Source: Eikenella exigua (GTDB taxonomy: Bacteria; Pseudomonadota; Gammaproteobacteria; Burkholderiales; Neisseriaceae). Taken from it: DNA of 64,000 bases. Positions 21,350-29,629 of this stretch are shown in pieces. The stretch spans positions 1,302,001 to 1,366,000 of the forward strand of contig NZ_CP038018.1 in assembly GCF_008805035.1 (NCBI RefSeq). Direction: 5' to 3'. The position numbers and the translations under genes were made by a program. The notes under the pieces are model-generated. The model made no database searches and had not been told where the DNA came from. It saw only the letters and a program-made list of their open reading frames with translations. The first letter of the stretch is position 1. Each line of letters begins with the position of its first letter.

Positions 21350-23293
21350 ATGGCTCAGTTTGTTCCCAGCCTAAATGAAGCTATACAACGGATGGATACG
21401 GTAGGTGAGCGTAGTGTAGCAAAATTTTTGAATCAGCATTTGCCAGAAGATAGTATTGTTTGGTGCAATATTCCGGTTGGAGACAAACGTTTGCATGCAG
21501 ACTTTCTGATTCTGTTGCCGAAGCTGGGATTACTGTGTTTGGAAGTGAAAGATTGGAAGTTAAAATCGCTCAACTATTTTAATCCGCAAAAATGTGAACT
21601 GATGGTAGATGGGCAAAGCATTATGCAAAAACACCCATTAGAACAGGCACGAGGTTATATACAATACACTGCCAACCTACTGAAACAAGATAAATATCTG
21701 CTACAAAAAAGCGGAGCATATCAAGGAGCTCTAATATTTCCCTATGCACACGGAGTAGTGTTTACCCATCTAGCACATGCTGAAATCAAAAAATTAGATG
21801 AAGCAGCCGGCAATGCCGTATTCAAGCAACTATTCCCTATCAAACAGACTTGGTATAAAGAAAGTTTACAAGAAAAATCTTCCGAGCGCGTTTATAGCCG
21901 CTTGGAAAAGATGTTTACCCATTCATTTCCCTGTTCGCTGGATACTGCACAAATAGACCGTATCCGTTATTGCCTATTCCCCGAAATCCGTATTCGCATT
22001 CCACAACAGCAAGAACTGTTTACGGCCGACCATGCCGACGACAAAACGGAAAAGCAGTCCACTCCCCAGCCTGCCGACTCTGTGCCGCAGCCCATCGCCG
22101 TGCCCGACATCATCAAAATCATGGATATTCAGCAGGAACAGCTTGCCCGCAGCATCGGCGGCGGCCACCGCGTCATCCACGGCGTGGCAGGCAGCGGCAA
22201 AACCCTGATTTTGCTGATGCGCTGCCAATACCTGGCCGAACAGTCCGACAAACCCGTTTTGGTGCTGTGCTACAACCGCGTATTAGCCGATAAATTACGT
22301 ACCGCCGTGGCCGACAAAGGCTTGGCGGAAAAAGTGGAGGTGTGCAGCTTCCACCAATGGTGCGGCAAACTGCAAAAGGCATACGGGTTGGAGACGCCCG
22401 AGCGCTACCGCCATCTGCCCGGTTACGAACACGCCCCGCTGACCGTGCTGCAAGCCATGCACGACGGCACACTGCCCGGCGGCCGCTACGGCGCGGTGCT
22501 GATTGATGAAGGGCACGATTTCGAAGCCGACTGGCTGCGCCTGAGCGTGCATATGCTTGATGCCGAGAACGGCCATTTGCTGCTGCTCTACGACGATGCT
22601 CAGGCCATCTACAAAAAAAGTGGCGCAGGCTTGGGCTTTACCCTATCCAGCGTCGGCATCAAAGCCCAAGGCCGCACCACCATCCTGCGCCTGAACTACC
22701 GCAACACCAAAGAAATCATCGGCTTCGCCTACCTGTTTGCCCAAAACAAAATGCAGCCGCACGAAAGCGGCGAGGACGGCGTACCGCTGGTCGAGCCCGA
22801 AGCCGCAGGCGTAAACGGCATTTCGCCCTATATCAAAGAATGCTCCGACTGGCAGGGCGAGCTCGACTACCTTGCCCGCTGCCTCGACAAATGGCTCAAA
22901 GACCGCATTCCGCCGCAAGACATCGCCGTCATTTGCTACAACAAAGAACAATGCAACGACGTTGCCAAACTGTTGAAACAAAAAGGTATCCGCCACTCCC
23001 TGCATTACGGCGGTAGCAAAAAGGCCTACAATCCGCACGACAACGCTGTTGCCGTCTTTACTATGCACAGCAGCAAAGGCCTCGAATTCCAGCGCGTGAT
23101 GCTTATGGGCATCTGTACCTTGAAGCATAAAGACGCAAACCAGGAAGCCGACAACACGCGCCTGCTCTACGTTGCCATGACCCGCGCCCAAAGCTACCTG
23201 ATGATTACCCTTTCCGGCAGCGGCCTCTACCAAAGCCGCCTGCTCGACAGTTATCGGCAGTTCAAGCAGTTAAACGGCAACAATGCAGATTAA
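21350..23293 (+). CDS. NERD-domain superfamily 1 helicase
   Basis: The 647 residues join an N-terminal nuclease-related domain (NERD; D51 in HADFLILL and E65/K67 in LEVKDW match the nuclease fold) to a UvrD/Rep-type ATPase with Walker A at 278-285 (GVAGSGKT), DEGHD at 386-390 and the C-terminal LLYVAMTRAQ motif. Such proteins are predicted DNA repair or defence enzymes; no function is proven here. The first 670 bases are visibly AT-rich (21541-21600: 20 of 60 G+C) and the rest GC-rich (22441-22500: 44 of 60). The change falls near residue 224, at the linker between domains. It separates gatA from gatB. Confidence 0.88.
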   Translation: MAQFVPSLNEAIQRMDTVGERSVAKFLNQHLPEDSIVWCNIPVGDKRLHADFLILLPKLGLLCLEVKDWKLKSLNYFNPQKCELMVDGQSIMQKHPLEQARGYIQYTANLLKQDKYLLQKSGAYQGALIFPYAHGVVFTHLAHAEIKKLDEAAGNAVFKQLFPIKQTWYKESLQEKSSERVYSRLEKMFTHSFPCSLDTAQIDRIRYCLFPEIRIRIPQQQELFTADHADDKTEKQSTPQPADSVPQPIAVPDIIKIMDIQQEQLARSIGGGHRVIHGVAGSGKTLILLMRCQYLAEQSDKPVLVLCYNRVLADKLRTAVADKGLAEKVEVCSFHQWCGKLQKAYGLETPERYRHLPGYEHAPLTVLQAMHDGTLPGGRYGAVLIDEGHDFEADWLRLSVHMLDAENGHLLLLYDDAQAIYKKSGAGLGFTLSSVGIKAQGRTTILRLNYRNTKEIIGFAYLFAQNKMQPHESGEDGVPLVEPEAAGVNGISPYIKECSDWQGELDYLARCLDKWLKDRIPPQDIAVICYNKEQCNDVAKLLKQKGIRHSLHYGGSKKAYNPHDNAVAVFTMHSSKGLEFQRVMLMGICTLKHKDANQEADNTRLLYVAMTRAQSYLMITLSGSGLYQSRLLDSYRQFKQLNGNNAD

Positions 23294-23367
23294 GGCTACC
23301 TGAAAGCAGTTTAAGGTTACTAACAAGCATGAATGCCCAACCCATGAAACTTTTCAGGTAGCCTCTA

Positions 23368-23379
23368 AGGCCGTCTGAA
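23368..23379 (+). repeat. Neisseria-type AG-DUS between helicase and TRIC gene
   Basis: An exact AGGCCGTCTGAA lies among local-type DUS copies (inverted at 23352-23363, forward near 23410). Confidence 0.9.
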
Positions 23380-23424
23380 AACCTATTTAACCACCTAACA
23401 CTGCCTGCAAGGCTACCTGAAACC

Positions 23425-24045
23425 ATGACCACCACCGACTTCATCCAAATCATCGGCACTGCCGCCTTCACCGTGTCCGGCTACCTCGTCGGCTACAGCA
23501 AGCGGCTTGATGTGCTCGGCGTGGTCATCACCGCCTTGCTCACCGCCGTGGGCGGCGGCATGATGCGCGATGCGCTGGTAGGACATGTGCCGCAGGTGTT
23601 CCGGCACACCGACGCGCTGATTGTGGTATTCGCCACCCTCGCTATCGCCTGGCTGCTGCGCGTGCAGCGCTACCGCCGCACCCATCTTGCCGCCGCCTTC
23701 CTGATTGCCGATGCCATCGGCCTGGCCGCCTTCAGCATCACCGGTGCGCAAATCGGCATCGGCCTGCAATTAAACCTGTTCGGCGTGATCGTGCTCTCCT
23801 TTGTAACCGCCGTGGGCGGCGGCATTGCCCGCGATATTTTGGTGAACGACGTGCCCATCGTATTGCGTGCTGACCTCTACGGCAGCGTTGCCATCTTCAT
23901 CGGCGGGCTGATGTATTTCCTCGCGCGGTTCGGCTGGATAAACGCCTTTACCCTGCATCTGCTGTTTGCCTCCGGCCTGTTTCTGCGGTTGGCTGCCTAC
24001 CGCTTCCACTGGCAGCTTCCCGGCTTCCAGCCGCGTAGAAAATAG
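23425..24045 (+). CDS. TRIC-type (UPF0126) inner-membrane channel protein
   Basis: Trimeric intracellular cation channel-like protein related to E. coli YadS/YicG. The 206 residues are two repeats of a three-helix unit, each with a glycine-rich turn: TAVGGGMMRDALVGHVPQVF near residue 41 and TAVGGGIARDILVNDVPIVL near 130. This internal duplication is characteristic of the family. A local DUS sits directly before the ATG. The gene lies between the helicase and gatB with no obvious link to either; ion selectivity cannot be read from sequence. Confidence 0.88.
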   Translation: MTTTDFIQIIGTAAFTVSGYLVGYSKRLDVLGVVITALLTAVGGGMMRDALVGHVPQVFRHTDALIVVFATLAIAWLLRVQRYRRTHLAAAFLIADAIGLAAFSITGAQIGIGLQLNLFGVIVLSFVTAVGGGIARDILVNDVPIVLRADLYGSVAIFIGGLMYFLARFGWINAFTLHLLFASGLFLRLAAYRFHWQLPGFQPRRK

Positions 24046-24150
24046 CGGCAAAAGGCCGTTTGAAAGATAGAATCTAGGTTTTCAGGTAGCCTCTGCCCAA
24101 CCGGAAACCCTTACAAACCGATTAACCCTTCTTCAACAGAAAGACCCCTT

Positions 24151-25581
24151 ATGACCTGGGAAACCGTAATCGGACTGGAAATCCACGTCCAACTCAACAC
24201 AAAATCCAAAATTTTCAGCGGCGCATCGACTGCGTTCGGTGCGGAACCCAATGCACACGCCAGCGTGGTGGAATGCGCGCTGCCGGGCGTACTGCCGATA
24301 ATGAACCGGGAAGTCGTTGAAAAAGCCATCAAATTGGGCTTGGCTTTGGATGCAAAAATCAATCAGAAAAACGTGTTCGACCGTAAAAACTACTTCTATC
24401 CTGATTTGCCAAAAGGCTATCAAATCAGCCAGTTGGATTTGCCGATTGTCGAACACGGCAAATTGGAAATCGTAGTCGGCGACGATGTGAAAACCATCAA
24501 CGTAACCCGCGCGCACATGGAAGAAGATGCGGGCAAATCCGTGCACGAGGGCTTGAACGGCGCGACCGGTATTGACTTGAACCGTGCTGGCACGCCGCTG
24601 TTGGAAGTCGTATCCGAACCCGAAATGCGTTCCGCCGCCGAAGCCGTTGCCTACGCCAAAGCCTTACACAGCTTGGTAACCTGGCTGGACATCTGCGACG
24701 GCAATATGGCGGAAGGCTCGTTCCGCGTCGATGCCAACGTATCCGTGCGTCCGAAAGGTCAAGCGGAATTCGGCACGCGCCGCGAGATTAAAAACCTCAA
24801 TTCCTTCCGTTTCTTAGAGCAGGCGATTAATTACGAAGTGGAAGCGCAAATCGAGATTTTGGAAGACGGCGGCAAAGTACAGCAGGCAACCATGCTGTTC
24901 GATCCGGAAAAAGGCGAAACCCGCGTGATGCGTTTGAAAGAAGACGCACATGACTACCGCTACTTCCCCGACCCTGATTTGCTGCCCGTCATCATTTCAG
25001 ACGACCAGTTGCAAAAAGCCAAAGAAAAAATGCCCGAACTGCCGAAAGAAATGGCGGCACGTTTCGTGGCTGATTACGGCGTGTCCGACTACGACGCGCG
25101 TCTGCTCACCGCCAGCCGCATACAGGCTGCCTATTTTGAAGAAGCCGCCAAAGAGAGCGGACAAGGCAAGCTAACTGCCAACTGGATGAACGGCGAACTC
25201 GCCGCCACGCTGAACAAAGAAGGCATGGAGCTTGCCGACAGCCCGATTACCGCCCCGCGCCTCGCCGCACTGGTGGGCAAAATCGCCGACGGCACTTTAA
25301 GCAGCAAGTTAGCGAAAAAAGCCTTTGAAGCCATGTGGGCCGAGCCCGAAGCCACCATCGCTGAAATCATTGAAAAACACGGCTTACAACAGATGACCGA
25401 TACCGGCGCGATTGAAGCCATGGTGGACGAAGTGCTGGCAAACAATGCCAAAGCCGTAGAGCAATTCAAATCCGGCAACGAAAAAGCCTTGAATGCGATT
25501 GTGGGACAAGTGATGAAGGCCAGCAAAGGCAAAGCGAATCCCGCGCAGGTGCAGGAGTTGGTTAGAGCGAAGTTGGCGTAA
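24151..25581 (+). CDS. gatB: Aspartyl/glutamyl-tRNA amidotransferase subunit B
   Basis: Kinase/transferase subunit of GatCAB that activates the misacylated tRNA and accepts ammonia from GatA. The 476 residues start MTWETVIGLEIHVQLNTKSK and include the GatB signature region LPKGYQISQ and DLNRAGTPLLEVVSEPEMRS, then the C-terminal YqeY-like tail ending VQELVRAKLA. No local DUS was seen inside. The leader (CAACAGAAAGACCCC before ATG) closely resembles that of gatA, suggesting both came from the same donor or once formed one unit. Ends at an inverted DUS pair (25587-25629). Confidence 0.97.
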   Translation: MTWETVIGLEIHVQLNTKSKIFSGASTAFGAEPNAHASVVECALPGVLPIMNREVVEKAIKLGLALDAKINQKNVFDRKNYFYPDLPKGYQISQLDLPIVEHGKLEIVVGDDVKTINVTRAHMEEDAGKSVHEGLNGATGIDLNRAGTPLLEVVSEPEMRSAAEAVAYAKALHSLVTWLDICDGNMAEGSFRVDANVSVRPKGQAEFGTRREIKNLNSFRFLEQAINYEVEAQIEILEDGGKVQQATMLFDPEKGETRVMRLKEDAHDYRYFPDPDLLPVIISDDQLQKAKEKMPELPKEMAARFVADYGVSDYDARLLTASRIQAAYFEEAAKESGQGKLTANWMNGELAATLNKEGMELADSPITAPRLAALVGKIADGTLSSKLAKKAFEAMWAEPEATIAEIIEKHGLQQMTDTGAIEAMVDEVLANNAKAVEQFKSGNEKALNAIVGQVMKASKGKANPAQVQELVRAKLA

Positions 25582-25586
25582 GGCAC

Positions 25587-25629
25587 AGGCTACCTGAAAA
25601 GTTCGAGAATCAGCTTTCAGGTAGCCTGA
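25587..25629. terminator. Inverted DUS pair after gatB
   Basis: CAGGCTACCTGAAA and TTTCAGGTAGCCTG face each other across about 15 bases, five bases past the gatB stop. Probable terminator. Confidence 0.55.
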
Positions 25630-25782
25630 TCACACTGTCTGAAAGTTTGCCCGACTATACATACACTGTGTGAATAATAAGGTGCAGATTGCTTTCGCCT
25701 GCTAGAAAACAAGCTGCACTGTTTTCCCAATCAACCCGCGCTTAAGCAGGAATAGGCAACGGTTTTATCTTTGGAGATCTTT

Positions 25783-26214
25783 ATGAAAATTACCAAAATC
25801 ATAGTTTTATGGCTGGCGTTGGTCGGCAGTGCATGGGCAGCTGGTTTGGATGCATCGGATGCCGGCGAATACGTGCTACTGGATAAGAACCAGCACCCCA
25901 CGCAGGTGCAGATGCGCTATTACCAGCGCGGCACGCAATGGATGATGGACGGGAAAAACGGCAACAGCCCATGGGCACCGGTGTGCCAAGGCTCAGGCGA
26001 ATGCCGTTTGCAGACTTCTTCCGTGCAGAAAGTGCGCGAATGGAAAGCCTTGCTGCCGTCTGAACTCCGAGTTATGCCGATGGTGTGCATCCACAATCAA
26101 GCATTTGCGTTTTGCCGCATGAGCAAGCCCGATAACCCGAACATGCGCCTGTATTGGTGGTTTGCCTGGCGCAACGGACAAACTTATGCGCTGGGTGCAA
26201 ACCGTACCCGCTGA
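25783..26214 (+). CDS. Predicted secreted protein of unknown function
   Basis: Family not recognised. The 143 residues begin with a signal peptide (MKITKIIVLWLALVGSAWA, cut before AGLDASD); the mature part has four cysteines in CQGSGEC and CIHNQAFAFC, which suits disulfide-bonded periplasmic folding. The ATG at 25783 has TTGGAG about ten bases upstream; an earlier in-frame start lacks a ribosome site. A long leader (25630-25782) separates it from gatB, and it does not look co-transcribed with lptE. Confidence 0.6.
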   Translation: MKITKIIVLWLALVGSAWAAGLDASDAGEYVLLDKNQHPTQVQMRYYQRGTQWMMDGKNGNSPWAPVCQGSGECRLQTSSVQKVREWKALLPSELRVMPMVCIHNQAFAFCRMSKPDNPNMRLYWWFAWRNGQTYALGANRTR

Positions 26215-26352
26215 TGCGCATATCAATAAGCTCAGAGATTCTTGCCCAATATTGCCCGTACCGAAACCAATACCGGGCAGAACTGATTGACCTGACTACT
26301 GATTTTGTACGCACGGGAAACCATGTCATGTATAGCCTGAGTCCATACTGAA

Positions 26353-26393
26353 AAGCTACCTGAAAACACCTATCCGTTTTCAGGTAGCCTCCC
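26353..26393. terminator. Inverted DUS pair before lptE
   Basis: A 41-base stretch made of AGCTACCTGAAAAC and GTTTTCAGGTAGCCT. It separates the upstream secreted protein from lptE-holA. The rest of the gap (26215-26352) shows nothing clear. Confidence 0.5.
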
Positions 26394-26460
26394 CCATCCA
26401 CAATCCGCTAGAATACGCCCCCAAGCCGCCGTCTCTTACGACGCAAGTCAAGGAAACACC

Positions 26461-26937
26461 ATGAAAAAATATCTGATGCTGCCCCTTTTGCTGTTGCTGG
26501 CCGCCTGCGGCTTCCGCCTAGCCGGCAGTGACCCCGCACTCAACCCGCCCCTGCCCTACCAAACCTGGGCCGTACAAGGGCGCGAATTGCAGCAAAACAT
26601 CGAAATCGAACTGCTGCGCCGCCATGCCAAGCTCGACAGCGCCTTTGCCGATGCCATCGTCAAAGTAACCGATATCCAAACCAATAAAAACATCCAAACC
26701 CTCAACCTCTCCGGCACAGTAACCGAATACCAGCTGGAGCTCAAAGTATCCGCCCAAGCTTGGCGCGGCGAAAAAGCCCTGGGCGAGCCGATGATGATTA
26801 CCGTATACCGCACACTGGACTACAGCGACAGCGAAATCCTCGGTAAGCAAGAAGAAGAAGCCCAACTCTGGGCCGACATGCGCGTGGATGCTGCCCGCCA
26901 GCTCGTGCGCCGACTGGGCTACCTGAAAGCCGAATAA
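26461..26937 (+). CDS. lptE: LPS-assembly lipoprotein LptE
   Basis: Outer-membrane lipoprotein that plugs LptD in lipopolysaccharide export. The 158 residues have a lipoprotein signal with lipobox LAAC at 14-17 (mature Cys17), then FRLAG and the alternating strands typical of LptE (YQTWAVQGRELQQNIEIELL, VTEYQLELKVSAQAW). It ends LGYLKAE, where the GYLK is a translated DUS. The stop overlaps the holA start (TAATG), as in the leuS-lptE-holA order of many bacteria; leuS is absent here. Confidence 0.92.
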   Translation: MKKYLMLPLLLLLAACGFRLAGSDPALNPPLPYQTWAVQGRELQQNIEIELLRRHAKLDSAFADAIVKVTDIQTNKNIQTLNLSGTVTEYQLELKVSAQAWRGEKALGEPMMITVYRTLDYSDSEILGKQEEEAQLWADMRVDAARQLVRRLGYLKAE

Positions 26938-27944
26938 TGGCCGCCATCAACACCGAACGCCTGCTGCCGCAGCTCAAACAGCCCCTGCAAGCGCTGTATG
27001 TGCTGCACGGCGAAGAAGCCCTGCTGCGGATAGAAGCCTTAGATGCCATCCGCGCCGCCGCCAAAAAGCAGGGCTACCTGAACCGCGAAAACCACACCCC
27101 CGACACCACCGCCGACTGGCAAGACCTCCTCGCCTCCGCCAACAGCATCGGCCTGTTTGCCGAACTCAAACTGCTCGAAATCCACCTGCCCGGCGGCAAG
27201 CCCGGCAAAGCCGGCGGCGAAGCTCTCGAACAACTGGCCGCCAACCTCCCGCCTGACACCGTAACCGTTATCCTCCTGCCCAAGCTCGAGCGCGCCCAAA
27301 CCCAAGCCAAATGGTTTGCCGCCCTCAGCCGCAGCGGCACCGTGGTCGAAGCCAAAGCCGTTGATGCCCAAGCCCTGCCCGGCTGGATACGCAGCCGCCT
27401 CGCGCAGCATCATTTATCCATCGGCAACGAAGCGCTGGCCCTGTTTGCCGAGCGCGTGGAAGGCAACCTCTTGGCCGCCAAGCAGGAAATCGACAAACTC
27501 GCCCTGCTCCACCCTGCCGGCCACGAATTGGGCATTGCCGAAACCGAAGCTGCAGTGGCCGACGTAGCGCGCTTCGACGTATTCCAGCTTGCCGCTGCCT
27601 GGATGAGTGGCGAGCCCGCCCGCGTGGTGCGCCTGCTCGAAGGCCTAGAAGCCGACGGCGAAGAACCCGTGATGCTGCTGTGGATGCTGGCCGACGACAT
27701 CCGCACCCTCATCCGCCTCACCGCCGCCCTCAAACAAGGGCAAACCGTAGCCCAAGTGCGCAACAGCCTGCGCCTGTGGGGCAGCAAACAGCAACTTGCC
27801 CCCCTAGCTGTGCGCCGCATCGCCACTCCGCGCCTCATCGCCGCCCTGCAAGAATGTGCCCGCATCGACCGCATCATCAAAGGCGCAGAAACCGGCGAAG
27901 CCTGGCCCGCCATCCGGCAGCTGCTGGTGGGTTTGGCCGGATAA
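26937..27944 (+). CDS. holA: DNA polymerase III subunit delta
   Basis: Clamp-loader subunit that opens the beta clamp. The 335 residues match HolA: LYVLHGEEALLRIEALDAIRAAA at the start, the AAA+-like core with LLEIHLPGGKPGKAGGE and VTVILLPKLERAQTQAKWF, and the C-terminal collar ending AWPAIRQLLVGLAG. It overlaps the lptE stop by one base and is probably translationally coupled. A DUS encodes QGYLNRE near residue 44. Confidence 0.95.
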   Translation: MAAINTERLLPQLKQPLQALYVLHGEEALLRIEALDAIRAAAKKQGYLNRENHTPDTTADWQDLLASANSIGLFAELKLLEIHLPGGKPGKAGGEALEQLAANLPPDTVTVILLPKLERAQTQAKWFAALSRSGTVVEAKAVDAQALPGWIRSRLAQHHLSIGNEALALFAERVEGNLLAAKQEIDKLALLHPAGHELGIAETEAAVADVARFDVFQLAAAWMSGEPARVVRLLEGLEADGEEPVMLLWMLADDIRTLIRLTAALKQGQTVAQVRNSLRLWGSKQQLAPLAVRRIATPRLIAALQECARIDRIIKGAETGEAWPAIRQLLVGLAG

Positions 27945-27968
27945 TGGGTATCGGTGCAATCCAGCATA

Positions 27969-28078
27969 ATATATATTGCTTCCAATAGGGATTGAAACAA
28001 AGCGGCAAGTCGCAGACAATAAGAACGATACAGCAAGGCGAACCAAGACCGTATCGTTCCCCCCTAGGGCGACTATAT
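27969..28078 (+). repeat. Correia-like small element
   Basis: Contains the shared core AAAGCGGCAAGTCGCAGACA, then CAGCAAGGCGAACCAA, and ends GTATCGTTCC...AGGGCGACTATA, very like the copy at 38.3 kb. The left end TTCCAATAGGGATTGAAAC mimics a CRISPR repeat end but occurs once. Confidence 0.65.
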
Positions 28079-28179
28079 TTTCAGGCAGCCTCCCGCACAC
28101 TGTAGAGGCTACCTGAAAATACCCGCCAACAATATAGCAATCTAATCATGACTTTTTTCAAGCAAACCAAGAAGAAACC

Positions 28180-28635
28180 ATGTCCCCTAAAACCAAGAAA
28201 ATCCTCATCGGCGGCGCCCTTGCCATCGTCCTTCTAGGCTGGCGCGGCTACGATGCTGTTAAAACCGTGAAGCTGAAAGAGTTTGTAGAACACTACAATG
28301 TGTTCATCAACAATGAAAACCGCTTCCTCACCCACCTAAACGAACGCACCGATTTCGGCAGTGTGCCCGAAACTGTGATGATGCCGGTGCGGTATAGTGC
28401 TGGTTTTATGGCCAATTCCGACCGAGGCGGCTGCCACTCGATTCCTGATGATGCCCTGCTTGCCGAATGCACCAGTGCCTTTAGCGAATACCACAGAGTG
28501 CTGCAAGAAGTGGAAAAACAGGGGCTGGACGAAGCGCGGCTAAAACAGGTGGTTGAACGCGGCACCCGCACACACAGCATCATCACCCAAGTGGCCGCGA
28601 AGTTTCCGAGCCGGGTTCAAGTGCAGAGCAATTGA
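28180..28635 (+). CDS. Membrane-anchored protein of unknown function
   Basis: The 151 residues have an uncleaved N-terminal anchor (ILIGGALAIVLLGWRGYDAV, residues 9-28) and a periplasmic domain of about 120 residues. Two cysteines (GGCHSIP and LAECTSA) lie close enough for a disulfide, and the last third is helical and charged (EVEKQGLDEARLKQVVERG). No family recognised. It ends with a DUS hairpin (28655-28687), and a Correia-like element and inverted DUS copies lie upstream. Confidence 0.6.
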   Translation: MSPKTKKILIGGALAIVLLGWRGYDAVKTVKLKEFVEHYNVFINNENRFLTHLNERTDFGSVPETVMMPVRYSAGFMANSDRGGCHSIPDDALLAECTSAFSEYHRVLQEVEKQGLDEARLKQVVERGTRTHSIITQVAAKFPSRVQVQSN

Positions 28636-28654
28636 TTGCGCGCCCAGACACCAT

Positions 28655-28687
28655 AAAGGCTACCTGAAAAGTTTTCAGGTAGCCTTT
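28655..28687. terminator. Inverted DUS hairpin between converging genes
   Basis: AAAGGCTACCTGAAAA and TTTTCAGGTAGCCTTT form a 16-bp stem with a one-base loop, flanked by A and T, between two convergent genes; it can serve both. Confidence 0.7.
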
Positions 28688-28702
28688 ACTATTTGCTACA
28701 TA

Positions 28703-28897
28703 TCAATATTCGCTCAACGGCTTATTCGGGTCGTATTGCGCCACTTCTTTCACAATCGCCTGCCCCACGCGCACGCCGTTGTCGGTGTGCGCCAAGGTCG
28801 GGCTGCCGTGCAGCTCCCAACCTTGTTGCAGGGCTTCGGTTACGCGGCGGCAGAACACGGAATCGTCTGTGCCGGTAAGCAAGCGGTAAACTTTCAC
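28703..28897 (-). CDS. DUF1737-family small protein
   Basis: The 64-residue product starts with GTG (28895-28897) after an AGGAGAG ribosome site at 28901-28908. It reads VKVYRLLTGTDDSVFCRRVTEALQQGWELHGSPTLAHT, the DUF1737 pattern (short beta-alpha-beta proteins with a conserved GWxLHGxP). Function unknown. A longer frame upstream runs into a mobile-type repeat and has no ribosome site, so the short start is preferred. Confidence 0.75.
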   Translation of the reverse strand: MKVYRLLTGTDDSVFCRRVTEALQQGWELHGSPTLAHTDNGVRVGQAIVKEVAQYDPNKPLSEY

Positions 28898-28913
28898 TAT
28901 CTCTCTCCTCTTA

Positions 28914-29021
28914 ACTATAGCTGAAGCACATTTTCTCATACCAAGCAGTAAGCCGCAGACAGTACAACGCAATACGGCAAAACAAGCCAACGCAGTAGGA
29001 AGAAATACGTGTAACTATAGC
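28914..29021 (+). repeat. Correia-like small element with inverted ends
   Basis: Ends ACTATAGCTGAAGCACATTTTCT on the left and, inverted, CTATAGTTACACGTATTTCTTCC on the right. The inside holds the shared core AGTAAGCCGCAGACAGTACA and ACGGCAAAACAAGCCAACGC. Confidence 0.7.
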
Positions 29022-29111
29022 AATAGCCGGCCATGAAACATTGCTGCAACCATAACCACAAACAGGCTGCCTAAAACTTCGCTACACTGCGCTTTACAGG
29101 TAGCCTCCGTT

Positions 29112-29597
29112 TTAAAACAGGCTATCCACCGGATTGCCACCGCCATCGCCTCCAGGCTGGCGCGGCTGGGGTTGCGGCACAGGTTTCACCGGCACCTCAA
29201 TCGGTCGGATTTCGGTTTCCTGCTGCGGGGCAACCGGCTGAATCGGCACTTCTTCCTCAGCAGGGGTGGCCGGTGTAGCGCGGCGCGACGCGGCGGGGCG
29301 CTCTTGTGCCGGCTCGGATGCCTGGGAAGCGGCATTCATATCGGCAGCCGGTGGCAGGCTGTAGGTTTGGCCGGCCGCGGCTGATGCGCCGCTGGGCTGC
29401 CAAATTTCCACGCCCTGCTGCGGTGCGGAAGCATCGCCGGCGCTTGGCCCGAAATCAGATTTTTGTATCGTAAGCCAAGCCATGGCCACCAGCGCAAACA
29501 CCACGATAAAGGCCACAATAAACGCTATCCACACAATGCGGCTAAACGTGCTGCGCTGCGGCTTTTTGGGAGAAGAAGGCATTTCTTTGCCGGTCAT
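29112..29597 (-). CDS. Single-pass membrane protein with proline-rich periplasmic tail
   Basis: Family not recognised. The 161 residues have a short basic cytoplasmic start, one membrane segment (about 22-45, IVWIAFIVAFIVVFALVAMAW) and an extended tail rich in Pro, Ala, Gln and Glu, ending IEVPVKPVPQPQPRQPGG. The layout resembles proteins that reach across the periplasm (TonB-like or SPOR-protein linkers), but no C-terminal domain is present. It follows the BON-domain lipoprotein gene by 32 bases and is probably the last gene of the yraN-gmhA-yraP unit. Confidence 0.6.
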   Translation of the reverse strand: MTGKEMPSSPKKPQRSTFSRIVWIAFIVAFIVVFALVAMAWLTIQKSDFGPSAGDASAPQQGVEIWQPSGASAAAGQTYSLPPAADMNAASQASEPAQERPAASRRATPATPAEEEVPIQPVAPQQETEIRPIEVPVKPVPQPQPRQPGGDGGGNPVDSLF

Positions 29598-29629
29598 GAA
29601 CTTTCCTTACAATTCAAAGATAAGCGTGT

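Noticed and set aside
27978..27998. CRISPR-like repeat end (AATAGGGATTGAAAC)
   Set aside because: It resembles the end of some type I CRISPR repeats, but occurs once, has no spacers, and lies inside a Correia-like element. No cas gene is in the window.
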